A stretch of DNA of 64,000 nt from Aselliscus stoliczkanus. Its lineage: Eukaryota; Chordata; Mammalia; Chiroptera; Hipposideridae. Location: positions 62,813,213 to 62,877,212 of the forward strand of contig CM066740.1 of assembly GCA_033961575.1 (NCBI GenBank). Reading direction: 5' to 3'. The position numbers and the translations under genes are program-made. The notes beneath the pieces are model-generated. The model was not told where the DNA came from, did not search any database, and saw nothing but the letters and a program-made list of their open reading frames with translations. Position 1 is the stretch's first letter. Each line of letters opens with the position of its first letter. Below are positions 1-10,990 of this stretch, in pieces.

Positions 1-351
1 CGACAATGCACCAGCTCACAGGGCACTGTCTGTGAGGGGGTTTTTAGCCAGTAAACAAATAACTGTATTGAAACACCGTCCCTACTCACTGGCTCCCAGT
101 GACTTTCTTTACCCGAAGATAAAGGAAATATTGAAAGGAAGACATTTTTATGACATTCAGGACATCAAGGGTAATATGACAACAGCTCTGATGACCATTC
201 CAGAAAAAGAGTTTGAAGGGTGGACTAGGCACTGGTGTTGGTGCATAGCTTACCAAGGGGAGAACTTCAAAGGTGACCATAGTGATATTCAGCAATGAGG
301 TATGTAGCACTTTTCCTAGGATGAGTTTGTGAACTTAACTGTCTGACCTCA
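1..351 (+). mobile_element. Mariner (Tc1/mariner) fragment, 3' end
   Basis: The 3' part of a mariner transposase gene and its terminal inverted repeat, cut by the window edge. The plus-strand frame at 32-298 reads as the transposase C-terminus and contains SLAPSDF followed by a KEILKGRHF-like stretch, the region after the last catalytic Asp in mariner transposases. The TIR-like end at about 326-350 (GTTTGTGAACTTAACTGTC) matches both ends of the deleted copy at 45692-46236, so both belong to one family. Stop codons and lost residues make it inactive. It lies in ST7 intron 1. Confidence 0.8.
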
Positions 352-1217
352 TATATTCCCTTACTTTGTCCCCTGAGAAGATGGGAGCAACAATACCCCA
401 ATAGCAGTAACACACCTCATGCCCAGATCTTGGCTTCTAAATAGTTTTCTCCAATAAAAGGAAAAAGGGATTATTAGAAAAAAATCATCGATTCCAAGGC
501 TGTAGCAGTAAAATATAGGCTGAGATTGAAACATCTTAGAAAGTAATCAAGTCCACAAGGAATGACAGGAACACATCAAAAGACTACAGAAGCCAACTTG
601 AAGATGCTCACACAGGCCAAATCCAGGACATTCTGAGTACAAAAATCATAAAGATAGTAACAAATTACAGCCCACTGAATAAAACAAGAAATCAGGGATC
701 CACACTGGTATAGAGAAATAAATGAATACTCTAAAAGTTTGATGAGGAATTTATACTTCCAAAGCGCTTCTCCACAAAATACTTACTGACTATAAGAGGA
801 CTAAGAATAACTTTACAGAATACTTGCGGAATAACTTTATGGAATACTTGCAGATACCATCTTAATCAGGTGATCAAAATGAGCATCATCAGTAATGGGA
901 CAAATCAAACCCATATGCCACCTGACAGGACGCAATGAGAAAAACAGAATCACTACTGTGATATTCCAGCCAAGGAAACATAACCTGAACTTAATCATGA
1001 AGAACCAATGGAAATTCTACAAAAGAGCTAGCAGTCTTCCTCATAAGCCATGAGAGTCAAGGAAAGACCGAGGAACTGCTCCAGACTAAAGGAGACTGGA
1101 GACACGGCAGCTAAACGCAATACATGACTGCAAACTGAATCCTTCTGCTCTAAAGCACATCATTGGAACCACTGGTGAGACTTGAATAGGGTCTGAACAC
1201 TAGATGTTGGTACTGTA
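352..1217. other. Intronic sequence, possible old L1 3' relic
   Basis: No coding potential. The part at about 1080-1210, with AAAGGAGACTGGAGACACGG and TTGGTACTGTACCAA, resembles the 3' UTR of ancient mammalian L1 (L1M-type) copies. That reading rests on remembered patterns only. The rest looks single-copy. Confidence 0.35.
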
Positions 1218-2640
1218 CCAATTTTTTTAATTAAATTTATTAATGGTTAGTAAAATTACGTAGGCTTTAAGTGTGCATTTCTATAATATATCATCTATAT
1301 ATTACATTGTGTGCTCACCACTCAAAGTCAGTTCTCCTTCCATCACCTTATATTTGATCCCCTTTACCCTCTTCTACCATCTCCCCTCTCCCCATTCCCT
1401 CTGGGAACCACTGAACTGTTTGTTGTCTGTGCCTATGAGTTTTTGTTTATTTGTTTGTCTTGTTCCTTTGTCGCTTTCAGTTTTATATCCCACATTTGAG
1501 TGAAGTCATATGGCTCCCAACTTTTTCTGTCTGACTTATTTTTGACTAGCATAATAATCTCAAGACCATTCATGTTGTTGCAAATGGCAGTATTTCATCT
1601 CTTCTTATGGGCAAGTAGTATTCCATTGTGTACCGTACACCAAATCTTCTTTATCCAATCATCTATCGAAGGACAGTGTGATTGTTTCCATGTCTTGGCC
1701 ACCGTGAACAATGCTGTGTATCACACTCCCTGACTTCAGCTTGTACTACAGAGCAACAATAATCAAAACAGTATGGTACTGGCAGGAAAACAAACACACA
1801 GACCAATGGAATAGAATTGAAAACCCAGAAATAAACCCACATAAATATGGACAGATAATTTAAAGAAGGAACCAAAAACATACAATGGAGAAAAGAAAGT
1901 TTCTTAAATGGTGCTGGGAGAATTGGAAAGCCACATGCAAAAGAATGAAACTAGCCAGCTGAGTGGCGCATTGGTTAAGAGCTGGTTTTGGGATGCCAGC
2001 AGCCCCTGTTTGGATCCCACATATGAGTGTCAGTGACACTGCCCTCTACAGCGAACAACAGCTCCACCTGGAGCTGGGCTGCATGCCCCGGCGACAGTGT
2101 AGGCTGCAGCCCCTGATGCAGTGGGCTGCCATAGGCTACAGTGAGTGGCCGGCAGCCAGCGTGAGCTGCCAGTAGCCACGTGAGCCACCATCCAGAGGCC
2201 GGTGACCGATCTGCCTCAGCCGGGAAGAGCACAATGACAATACCAACATGGGCCAGTGAAGCAACATTCTCCGCAACTAGACTGAAAAACATAAGGACAG
2301 CAACTTGTCTGTTCCCCTTCCCCGATTCCCCAACACTGTTCCCCTCCCCCAATTCCCCAATAAAATCTTTAAAAAAAAAAAAAAGAATGAAACTAGACTG
2401 CTATCTGTCACCATGTACCAAAATTAAGTCAAAATGGATCAAAGACCTAAACATAAGACCCAAAACAATAAACTGTACAGAAGAAAGCATAGGTACTAAA
2501 CTTATGGACTTTGGGTTCAAAGAGGATTTTATGAATTTGACCCCAAAGGCAAGGGAAGTAAAAGCTAAAACAAATGAATGGCACTATACCAAACTAAAAA
2601 GCTTCTGCATGGCAAAATAGGTTATTTGAAATAAAACATT
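1218..2640 (-). mobile_element. 5'-inverted, 5'-truncated L1
   Basis: Positions 1218-1725 are the L1 3' region read antisense, including the segment before the 3' UTR recognisable by TATTCCATTGTGTACC. From 1726 the orientation flips: 1726-1940 and 2390-2620 are the C-terminal part of L1 ORF2 in the plus sense, with residues such as QYGTGRK-like and [10 protein letters not shown] 3' half on one strand joined to an inverted upstream segment is the signature of twin priming during L1 insertion. A family B SINE has split the inverted part. Confidence 0.75.
1955..2382 (+). mobile_element. SINE family B (tRNA-derived, AATAAA tail)
   Basis: The tRNA-like head has an A-box-like GAGTGGCGCATTGG. The body runs through ACAGCTCCACCTGGAGCTGG, and the tail ends CCCCAATAAAATCTTT plus 14 A. 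A perfect 14-bp TSD, AAGAATGAAACTAG, lies at 1941-1954 and 2383-2396, which dates it after the host L1. Confidence 0.92.
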
Positions 2641-4002
2641 TTAAAAAAAGAAACTGAGTCCAGACTGCTGGAGTTGCCTGCACAGTCTGCCAGTAGGTCC
2701 TGTAACCACCATCAAATAGAGAGGCACAGCTTCTAGAACACACACTGAGGGGAGAAGACCGAGGGCCCCGGAGTCCACAGCTGACAGGCCTGAGTGCACC
2801 ATCATGTGAAGACAAAGGTCAAGATCCTCAGGAGCCACAGCACAAGGAGATTAAGGAGCCAATGGGATATACCAGTTATGTGGGACACTTAGAACTTGGG
2901 GTGCTTGGAACCATCAGACCTCAGGTGAACTAGAGGTGTCCAACTCGCAGATGAATCTTATGGCTTCGATGATAAGAACAGTGCGTGATTTTTAAGATGA
3001 TTAAGAATATGGGCATGAAGGAAATGATGCTACATGAAGTCAACTTTGAATAGAACATGGAATATGAAGATTAGTATTTTAATATTAAACTAGAAAGGGT
3101 CACTGGAGCTAATGGAACAAGGCCTAGAATATTAGGTTTAACTGTCCCTCCTTTAGTTGCTAGGCAACAGAAAGACATTAAAGGATTTGAAAACAAAATC
3201 CCAGTGTGTAGAACAGATTAGCATAGATTAGAGGAAGGAAGATCCATTGTGAGATTATTGTGATAAGATTATGAAGGCTGAAATATAGGCAGAAGTAAAA
3301 ATTAAGGAGAGATTCATGGGGCACTACAAATTTGACAGGATTTGCCAGCTGAACACACGTAAAGTAAAGCACAGATGAAGATTATCATGAGTTTTGAAAG
3401 TGGGATCCTTAAGAGGAACTGGGCTCTGTTGGAAGGAAGAAAAGAGATGGGAACTAGTAATCTGTAGCTCAATGAAAATATCCAATAGGCAGCTGAAAAT
3501 GCAAACCTGGAAATTAGGGAAGGTCAAAAAAGAAATACAGATATGGCTTTCATGTACATCATAAGGTTACTGAAGGACACAGCATAAGAATGATTGCTGA
3601 AAACAGAACCTTGAGAAATGCCTCTTGTTAGGAAAACAGACTATTTTTTATATGGTTTGAGGGGTCAGAGAAAAATGCCTTATGTTAGGTATTTTTCATT
3701 TGCCCCTCCAGGTCTCCTTCCCACATTCCCCCACCCTCCATGCCCTCGGGCTTCTGGTTGGGTTCGGCCAATGAGAGGCCCCAACAAGAAATTACAAGGG
3801 CTGGAGGAGAAGAGGGGCAAGGCATTTTTCCACTGGCTCCCTTTGTAGTGTCGTTTCAGAGGCACAGATGGCCCTGTCTCTCCAGTGAAGGCTTCTGCAC
3901 AGCTGTCGCCCCAGGTTCTAGAAAATGCTGCTTCCCCGTCCCTTCAGACCTAGAGATGGCCATGGCTCCCTGCCGCTGGCTCCAGGGTACTTGTACTATC
4001 GT
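2641..4002. other. Intronic sequence without recognisable gene
   Basis: Mostly single-copy to 3600. From about 3640 a G/C-richer stretch leads into the tandem repeat below; together with 4200-4290 it resembles an old interspersed repeat I cannot name. No reading frame here has a protein-like composition. Confidence 0.4.
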
Positions 4003-4200
4003 ATGATTATTAAGGTACTATCTCATATTATTATTAAGGTACTACCTCATATTATTATTAAGGTACTATCTCATATTATTATTAAGGTACTATCCTGTAT
4101 TATTGCATTATCTTATGTTATCGTACTATCTTATATTATTATTAATGTCCTATCTTATATTATTGTACTATCTCATACTATTCATGAAGTGTCCTTTATT
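4003..4200. repeat. 24-bp tandem repeat (minisatellite), decaying
   Basis: About four good copies of a 24-bp unit (TTAAGGTACTATCTCATATT plus ATTA) lie at about 4010-4100, followed by shorter, diverged units to 4200. Because 24 is a multiple of three, one plus-strand frame reads as a repeating IIIKVLSH octapeptide, but nothing suggests it is translated. Confidence 0.85.
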
Positions 4201-5664
4201 ACTATCCTACCCACATCTTCATAAATGGGCTCTTAATAAAATTATTCTCAATTAACAGTTTGAATATATGATCTGTTTCCTGCTGAAACCTCCATTAACA
4301 CAGCACCCTCTCTTTTGCAGCAACAATTATCTCCATAACAATATGTCAAAACATTTCATTTCCCCCAGTCAAAAATTCTTACAGAGTTCTAGTCAACAGC
4401 CTTTCCTGGGGTCTAATTGGTCCATTCCATTCTTGGTCCCCTCACTGCCTTTCAAGGCACTGGATTCTAAGACATCAGAAGTGGGATTCCTCCCCACGCA
4501 TCCTGTGGAACGTGGAGCCTCCAAGGAAAAGGGAATCTGGGGACATCAAAAAAGTTCATTTTGCAGAGCAAGATGCAGCCTCGACTTCCCTGGCACGAGA
4601 CATGTTGTCCTACAATCACTGGCCCAGCCTTCCTGACCTAGTGTGTCTCTCTTTGAGATGTTTGTCAATGGCCAGGAAGCCTACCTGTCTTACCAAAGGA
4701 TGTGAGGCTGGCCAGAAGGGACCAAGGAATGCCTCAGCTAAACTGCCACCAGAAACGACCCTTTCCCCGCTTACCTCCCAGGATAAAACGTATGGATGCT
4801 AAAGAAGGTAGCAAGTCACCAATACTAGTCTGTCAAAGAGAATCCTGGAAGTGACAGTCGATCCATGAAACTGGCCTCAAGGTTCAAACCCCATTACTAT
4901 TCAGGGTTTGACTGGTACCTCAGTCAGCTGCATCCCAGATTAAAGTCACCTCCCTAAGACCAAGTGGGCTTGTTGGAGTGACTTAGCAGCAGTGGAGACC
5001 ATGGTGCACAGGAGAGGGGGTGGGGGGTAGAGATTCACCAAGACTAAGCTGTGGGAGTTCCAGCAGTCACACTGAAAACTCAAAGAATCACATGAGACCT
5101 TCACATCTGAGTATCAAGTCACACAGGAAGCGCAGCTCTGGCAGGAGAGATGTGCCGATCCCGGGTAAGGAGGGGCTTCCCCGTGTCGGAGAAGCACATC
5201 GCACACACTGCTGTGGAACAGACCAGCCCTGGCGGTACCACACTCGCAGTCAGTCCTACAGAAACTAGCAGCATCTAGTGGGAACACAACGGAGGACCAA
5301 GAAGGGTGACAAAACATGAGAAAGAGACAAAGGAAACACCAGAAATGCTGCTGGGGTTATGAAATGTATCTCCTTCAAGATACAACAGCATAGAATGAAA
5401 TTCCTTTTCAACCTTTTTTTTTAAATTGTTGTTAGTATAACCTGTGCTACCACCATTCTGGGTCTAACCTGTCTGATTGGCATAAATGAGGTTATATTTA
5501 CAAGACAGAAGCTCTGTGGGAGCCTTTCTTCCTTCCTACCCCTCCCTCACCTGGATGCTCCCTCACCAAAACTGCGCCTACATCAGAACAGTGCCAATAG
5601 ACAGGAAGTCTCTTCCCAGAGAAACATGCCAGAAGGCCATTTACTGAAATTCCCAACATCTGAA
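4201..5664. other. Intronic sequence, nothing recognised
   Basis: No repeat boundary, RNA gene or coding exon that I can support. Short open frames around 4268-5268 have no family resemblance and no conserved splice context. Confidence 0.4.
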
Positions 5665-5666
5665 TA

Positions 5667-5941
5667 CAGTAATACCTTGGATTGCAAGCATAATTCGTTC
5701 CAGAAACAAACTACTCGTATTGCAACACATTAAAATGTATTAGAGGGCTGGCCGAGTGACGCAGTGGTTAAGTGCTGGCTTGGGAAGCCAGCGGCCCCGG
5801 TTTAGTCCCACATATGAGTGCCAGTGACACTGCCCTCAAAAAAACAAACACAAAAAAAACCCCAAATAAAATGTATTAGAAATGTTTGCTAGTCTTGTGG
5901 AACACTCGCAAACCAAGTTACTCGCAATCCAAGGTTTACTG
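5667..5941. mobile_element. Pogo/Tigger-like MITE with SINE inserted
   Basis: The ends are inverted repeats: the left begins CAGTAATACCTTGGATTGC and the right is GCAATCCAAGGTTTACTG. TA dinucleotides flank them at 5665-5666 and 5942-5943. CAGT termini with a TA target are typical of pogo/Tigger elements of the Tc1/mariner superfamily. Without the SINE the element is only about 150 bp, so it is non-autonomous. Confidence 0.78.
5745..5867 (+). mobile_element. SINE family A (short tRNA head)
   Basis: The head GCCGAGTGACGCAGTGGTTA is followed by a B-box-like segment and the family ending CCAGTGACACTGCCCTC plus an A-rich tail. A perfect 13-bp TSD, AAAATGTATTAGA, lies at 5732-5744 and 5868-5880, inside the MITE. 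Confidence 0.93.
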
Positions 5942-5943
5942 TA

Positions 5944-6300
5944 TTTTGAAATACAGTCACATTTCCCCAAGAATGGGTTCAACAGACTTACAGGATAGAG
6001 TGTGAAGAAAATTATGAGTGCATCATGTCCATGGGATCAGAATGTTAGAACTAAAAGGGCTTTCAGAAACAGAGTCTAGATATTTTTAATGTTCCTCAGA
6101 ATATTGGATGACATGTAAACAAAAGAAAACCAGAAATCATTTGATCTCTAAAACTTGAATCTAATCATAACTATCATAATCTCAGATTCCAAATTTTTGT
6201 TTTTGTCACAAAAAATCGTATTATTCTCACTACTTTATAGAGAAAAAAAACAATCCTTTAAAACAAATATATAAAACAAATATATAGAAAATATGTTTAC
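5944..6300. other. Intronic sequence
   Basis: A/T-rich single-copy DNA. No feature seen. Confidence 0.4.
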
Positions 6301-8936
6301 TGGAGACTTTCGGTAAAATGGCGCAATAGACAGACGCTGTGCTAACTGCCTCCCAGGATCACACCAAAATTACAAATTATACAGCATTCAACCCTGGAGG
6401 TCCACGGAACACTAGATGAACAGAATCACTAAACGAAGAACTTAAAGAGGAAGCCACATCGGGTCTGGTAGGACGGGCGGAGACGAGAGAGGGCGAGCCC
6501 CATGAGGGAAGCCCCAGCTGTGGGGAGGCTTCTCCGGTTGGGGGAGAAACCCTCTGGCCGCACACCAAGCTCACCAGCCCTTTGCCGGGAAGAGAAGTTC
6601 TAAGATAGCTGGCAGTAAATTAGTGAGGACTCTCTTTGCTCAGCTCAGTGAGGCTGAGAGCGGCTAGAGAATCAGTGGGGCCGGCGCCCGGGCTTGCTCG
6701 CCGGTGAGCACGTACCTGGTTCCTGGTGGAGGGAGTGGCTCTGTGAGCCGGACCCGGGAGCCTGCTGGGGCAGACTGAACTGAACAGCTTTGGTGCAAAG
6801 GCTGGAGGTTTTTGGACTGTTGTTCCCGCGGTGTGGAGCCTGCACGCGAGTGGTGTAGGGAGGATGCCATTTTGTCAGGCTTGGGCCCTCCCATGAAGGA
6901 TCAGGTCCAAGACCTCATTGGTCTGGTGGAATTGGCGCAGAAGTACGTGTGTGCGCGCGCGCCTGTGGCCTTCAATCCCCACCCTCCGCCAGGCTTATAC
7001 TGCATTGCCAGGGAAACGCTGGGCGGGTGCCCTTCAGCTCCAACAGGCTGCTCAGTGAGACCCAGGAGTGCGCGAGCCGCCTGGGATCCCCACCCTCCCC
7101 ACAGCTTGTGCTGCGTTGCCTGGTGGGCATGCTCCGGCTCCAACAGGCTGGTGATTGGTTGTCAGGCTGCTCCGCCTGATCTGCGAGCGGCTGATTGGGA
7201 CAGGCTGAGACTGGGAGTTTTCCTGGAAGTGTTGGGCCCTGAGCTGTGTGCCTGCGTGATCCAGCCAGGGCTCTCCTGGTGATCTATCTAACACATCAAA
7301 GCAATCCCAGAGTGACAGCCAGAATGGGGAAACAAAGAAACATGTCACAAGTAAAAGATCAGAAGAAACCTCTAGAAATGGAACTAAATGAAACAGAGGG
7401 AGCCAACCTTTCAGAGACAGAGTTTAGAACACTGATGATAAGAATGTTTAAGGAACTTAGCGAGGACATAAAGAAGGATAGGGAAACCATAAAAAACAAC
7501 CTGTTAGAACTAAAGAATACAATAACTGAAATGAAGAACACACTCGAAGGAATCACCAGTAGGGTAGATGAAGCAGAAGCAGAGGAGCGGATCAGCGATT
7601 TAGAAAATAAAATAGCAGAAATCACCCAGTTGGCACAGCAAAAAAACCAAAGAATAAAAAACAATGAAAATAGTTTAAGAGCCCTATGGGACAAGGTGAA
7701 ACAAAACCACCTTCAACTCATAGGAATACCAGAAGGAGAAGAGAAGAAGCAAGGGGTCGAGAATGTATTTGAAAAAATAATGACTGAAAACTTCCCTACC
7801 CTGGTGAAGGAAATCAACATACATGCCCAGGAAGTGCAGAGGGTTCCAAACAAGCTGAACCCAAACAGGTCCACACCAAGACACATCATAGTTAAAATGG
7901 CAAAGGTTAAAGACAGAGACAGAATCCTAGAGGCTGCAAGAGAAAGACAGCCGGTTACATACAAAGGAACTCCTGTTAGACTAACAGTTAACTTGTCTAC
8001 AGAAACTCTGCAGGCCAGAAGGGAGTGGCAGGAGATACTCAAAGTGACACAAAATAAAGGCCTACAACCAAGATTGCTTTACCCAGCATGGCTATCACTT
8101 AAAATTGAAGGAGAAATAAAGAGCTTCTCAGAAAAGAATAAGCTTAAGGAATTCATTACCACCAAGCCAGCATTGCAAGAAATATTAAAAGGGCTTTTTA
8201 AACAAAAGAAAGGGGTAAACAAACTAACCCAGGGAGACCAGGAATACAAATAACAAAATGGCAATCCATATGCACCTATCAATAATCATTTTAAATGCGA
8301 CTGGGCTAAATGCTGCAATCAAAAGACAGAGAGTGGCTGAGTGGATAAGAAAATAGGACACATGTATATGTTGTTTACAGATGGAATAAGATATTTCATG
8401 CAAATGGAAATGAGAAAAGAAAAAGCTGGAGTAGCAATACTTATTTTGGACAAAATAGACTTTAAAATGACTACAATAAAAGACAAAGAAGGGCACTATA
8501 ACCCTAATAAACATCTATGCACCCAACACAGGAACTCCTAACCACATGTAACAGATTTTAACAGACATAAAGACAGAGATCAACAGTAACACTATCATAG
8601 TAGGGGACTTCAACACCATTGTCACTAATGGACAGACCCTTTAGACAGAAAATCAACACAGAAAGAGTTGATATAAAGGAAAAACTGATGGTTGTTGGCT
8701 GGGAGGGAGTAGGGAAGAGGGAGGGGGGAAGGTTTTGGACAGTGTAGATGGGACTACAATGTTGCTGCAGGGAGATGGGGGCAGTTCTGGTAATGTAATT
8801 GATAATGTTGTGAAGAGACTATTACGTTGTGTGAAATAAGTCAGTCGGAGAAGGACAGGTACCATGTGATCTCACTTGTGTGTGGAGTCTGAAGAGCTGA
8901 GAGAATGATCAAAGTAAACAGACTCTGGGCCTGCCG
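6301..8936 (+). mobile_element. L1 element with ORF1 but almost no ORF2 (half-L1-like)
   Basis: The element begins with an L1 5' end (TAAAATGGCGCAATAGACAG). It has a 1-kb G/C-rich 5' UTR and an open ORF1 at 7324-8253. It then keeps only the start of ORF2: the N-terminal endonuclease region, with frames readable as LNATGLNAAIKR, KAGVAILI and IVGDFNT, at 8260-8660. The sequence then jumps to an L1 3' UTR at about 8670-8936 (AAATAAGTCAGTCGGAGAAG). The reverse transcriptase is absent. It resembles the half-L1 (HAL1) type of non-autonomous element, though a chance internal deletion is also possible. A family B SINE abuts its 3' end. Confidence 0.85.
7324..8253 (+). CDS. L1 ORF1 protein (ORF1p), open frame
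   Basis: A 309-codon open frame encoding an L1 ORF1p-like RNA-binding chaperone. In active L1s this protein trimerises, coats the L1 RNA and assists target-primed reverse transcription. I chose the start at 7324 (MGKQRNMS), the usual L1 start, although the frame stays open upstream to 7246. Residues about 45-120 form a heptad-rich coiled coil (ELSEDIKKDRETIKNNLLEL). The RRM-like domain follows from about 138 (HLQLIGIPEGEE), and then the C-terminal domain with KVKDRDRILEAARE and RREWQEILKV. There is no stop or frameshift, while the adjoining ORF2 is deleted, so the protein could only matter in trans. Intactness suggests a fairly young insertion; expression is unknown. Confidence 0.85.
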   Translation: MGKQRNMSQVKDQKKPLEMELNETEGANLSETEFRTLMIRMFKELSEDIKKDRETIKNNLLELKNTITEMKNTLEGITSRVDEAEAEERISDLENKIAEITQLAQQKNQRIKNNENSLRALWDKVKQNHLQLIGIPEGEEKKQGVENVFEKIMTENFPTLVKEINIHAQEVQRVPNKLNPNRSTPRHIIVKMAKVKDRDRILEAARERQPVTYKGTPVRLTVNLSTETLQARREWQEILKVTQNKGLQPRLLYPAWLSLKIEGEIKSFSEKNKLKEFITTKPALQEILKGLFKQKKGVNKLTQGDQEYK

Positions 8937-9364
8937 AGTGTCGCGGTGGTTAAGAGCTGGTTTTGGGATGCCAGCGGCACCGGTTCGGATCCCACATGTG
9001 AGGGCCAGTGACACTGCCTTCTACAGTGTCTACAGCTAACAACAGCTCCACCTGGAGCTGGGCTGCAGCCTCTGCTGCAGTGGGCTGCCATGGGCTACAG
9101 TGAGTGGCCGGCAGCCAGCGTGAGCGGCCAGCAGCCAGTGTGAGATGCCAAGAGCAGCAGTGAGCAACCATACAGAGGCCGGCGACCGATCTGCCTCACC
9201 CAGGAAGAGCGCAATGATTATACCAACATGGGCCAATGAAGCAACGTCCTCCGCAACTAGACTGAAGAACAAAAGGACAGCAACTTGTCTGCTCCCCTTC
9301 CCTGATTCCCCAATGCTGTTCCCTTCCCCCAATTCCCCAATAAAATCTTAAAAAAAAAAAAAAA
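8937..9364 (+). mobile_element. SINE family B
   Basis: A full-length copy from the head (CCGAGTGTCGCGGTGGTTAA) to AATAAAATCTT plus 15 A. It sits directly against the L1 3' UTR. I could not find a convincing TSD, so the junction may have lost sequence. Confidence 0.9.
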
Positions 9365-10352
9365 GAGAATTATAGTTCCTTTGTTTTTTAAACCTACCAG
9401 ATGTTGCCTACATTTTATTGCAGGCAAGCAATAAATAATAACTAAGTGCAAAACAAAATATTTTTAGGAATACTCTTAGAGTCAAAACTAATGTCTGCTT
9501 CTTTACTCAAACTTAATTGATATTATGTTGTCATCACTTTTGTACTTTCCCGCCAAGAATCTGATAGTTCAAATAATGTAAAACAAAGAAAAAATTTGTT
9601 CTTAAAATGACTTTCTCTGATTAGATTTGCTATTAGATTTTTTTTTATATTACAATTTCAGGCTTTTACTGAATGATATGCATCTACAACTTCCAGTTTA
9701 GAGAAAAAACAATTGAGAAGCAAGTTCCTAATATTTAAAAATTATAATTTAACCTCTCACACTTCATCATTCAAATGTAAATGTGCAATTTAAAACAATC
9801 TCTTGGCTAAAATTAGAGTCAAATATACTTAGAAAAATGTTCTCGCTAACCCATAACATCAGCTACTTTGAGGCTGAACTGAAAAGTATAATTTTTGTTT
9901 TATATTAAATAAAAGACATCAGTGATAAAGGCTAGGAAATCCCCTCTTTCTCCAGCAGAGCATAAGAAAAAAGTACAAACCACATCATACCATTTGTTAC
10001 TATGTGCCACTTATAGGAACCTAAATGTATGCCACAGAAAGAAAACCAATTGAGTCAAGTGGGTGTAAAAATTGGGAAACACCCAAACAGCATTACTTTA
10101 CTAGTTCTATTAATAATGCTCAATAACCAGTGCCTATGAAATAAATGAAAAAGTTCAATTTTGTAAAGAAGTAAATTTCATTCTCTTTCCCAGGAGAAGG
10201 AGACTAGAAACTGGAAAAGCTTCTCAGAGGTAGAGTTGTACCATTCTACTATTCCTATTGCTAATCAAGTAATACTTTAGAATGAGATAACTGACTTTAA
10301 AGCAAAACAAAACAATAGAACACCTTCTAACTCTAGATCACACATAAATCCA
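9365..10352. other. Intronic sequence
   Basis: A/T-rich, apparently single-copy DNA. No gene, RNA or repeat boundary recognised. Confidence 0.4.
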
Positions 10353-10362
10353 CACTGCTTAT

Positions 10363-10466
10363 TTTTTTTTTTTGAGGGTGGTGTCACTGGCCCTCATGTG
10401 TGGGATCCGAACCGGGGCCACTGGCATCCCAAGCCAGCGCTTAACCACCGCGCCACTCGGCCGGTC
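10363..10466 (-). mobile_element. SINE family A
   Basis: Reverse-oriented copy starting from a poly-T run and ending CCACTCGGCCGG. The TSD is CCACACTGCTTATTTT at 10350-10365 and 10466-10481, overlapping the element edges. Confidence 0.92.
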
Positions 10467-10566
10467 CCACACTGCTTATTTTTAAAAGCTACTTCTTTTC
10501 TAAAGACTATTTTATGCCTTAGAGTGTTTCAACGGTTTGTGCTATTCCAAATTGCTAAGCTTTTTT

Positions 10567-10975
10567 CTTTCTTTTTTTTAAAGATTTTATTGGGGAACTG
10601 GGGTTGGGGAACAGCGATGGGGAATCGGGGAAGGGGAACAGATAAGTTGCTGTCCTTTTTTGTTCTTCAGTGTAGTTGTGGAGGACGTCACTTCACTGGT
10701 CCATGTTGGTACCATCACTGTGCTTTTTCCCAGGTGAGGCAGTCACTCGCCAGCCATTGGATGACCGCTCACGGCAGCTGCTGACCAGCCCACTGCAGCC
10801 TATGACATCACTGGCGACTCACAGCAGCCCAGCTCCAGGTCGAGCTGTTGTTCACCATGTTAGCTGTAGAGGGCGCAGCACCAATGGCCCACATGTGGGA
10901 TCCAAACCATGGCCCTGCTGCTCAGAGCTGGTACTCCCAAGCCAACTCTTAACCAGCACGTCATTCGGCTGGCCC
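10567..10975 (-). mobile_element. SINE family B (variant)
   Basis: Reverse copy with the AAGATTTTATTGGGGAACTG tail and a diverged head (TCATTCGGCTGGCCC). The TSD is TTGCTAAGCTTTTTT at 10552-10566 against TTGCTAAGCTTTTTG at 10976-10990. The head is closer to the D-type head with the extra arm, so this copy looks like a B/D mosaic. Confidence 0.9.
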
Positions 10976-10990
10976 TTGCTAAGCTTTTTG

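Noticed and set aside
4003..4200. CRISPR-like array
   Set aside because: The repeats are directly tandem with no unique spacers, and the DNA is vertebrate.
7246..7323. Upstream in-frame extension of L1 ORF1
   Set aside because: The 26 extra codons are G/C-rich 5' UTR; the family start is MGKQ at 7324.
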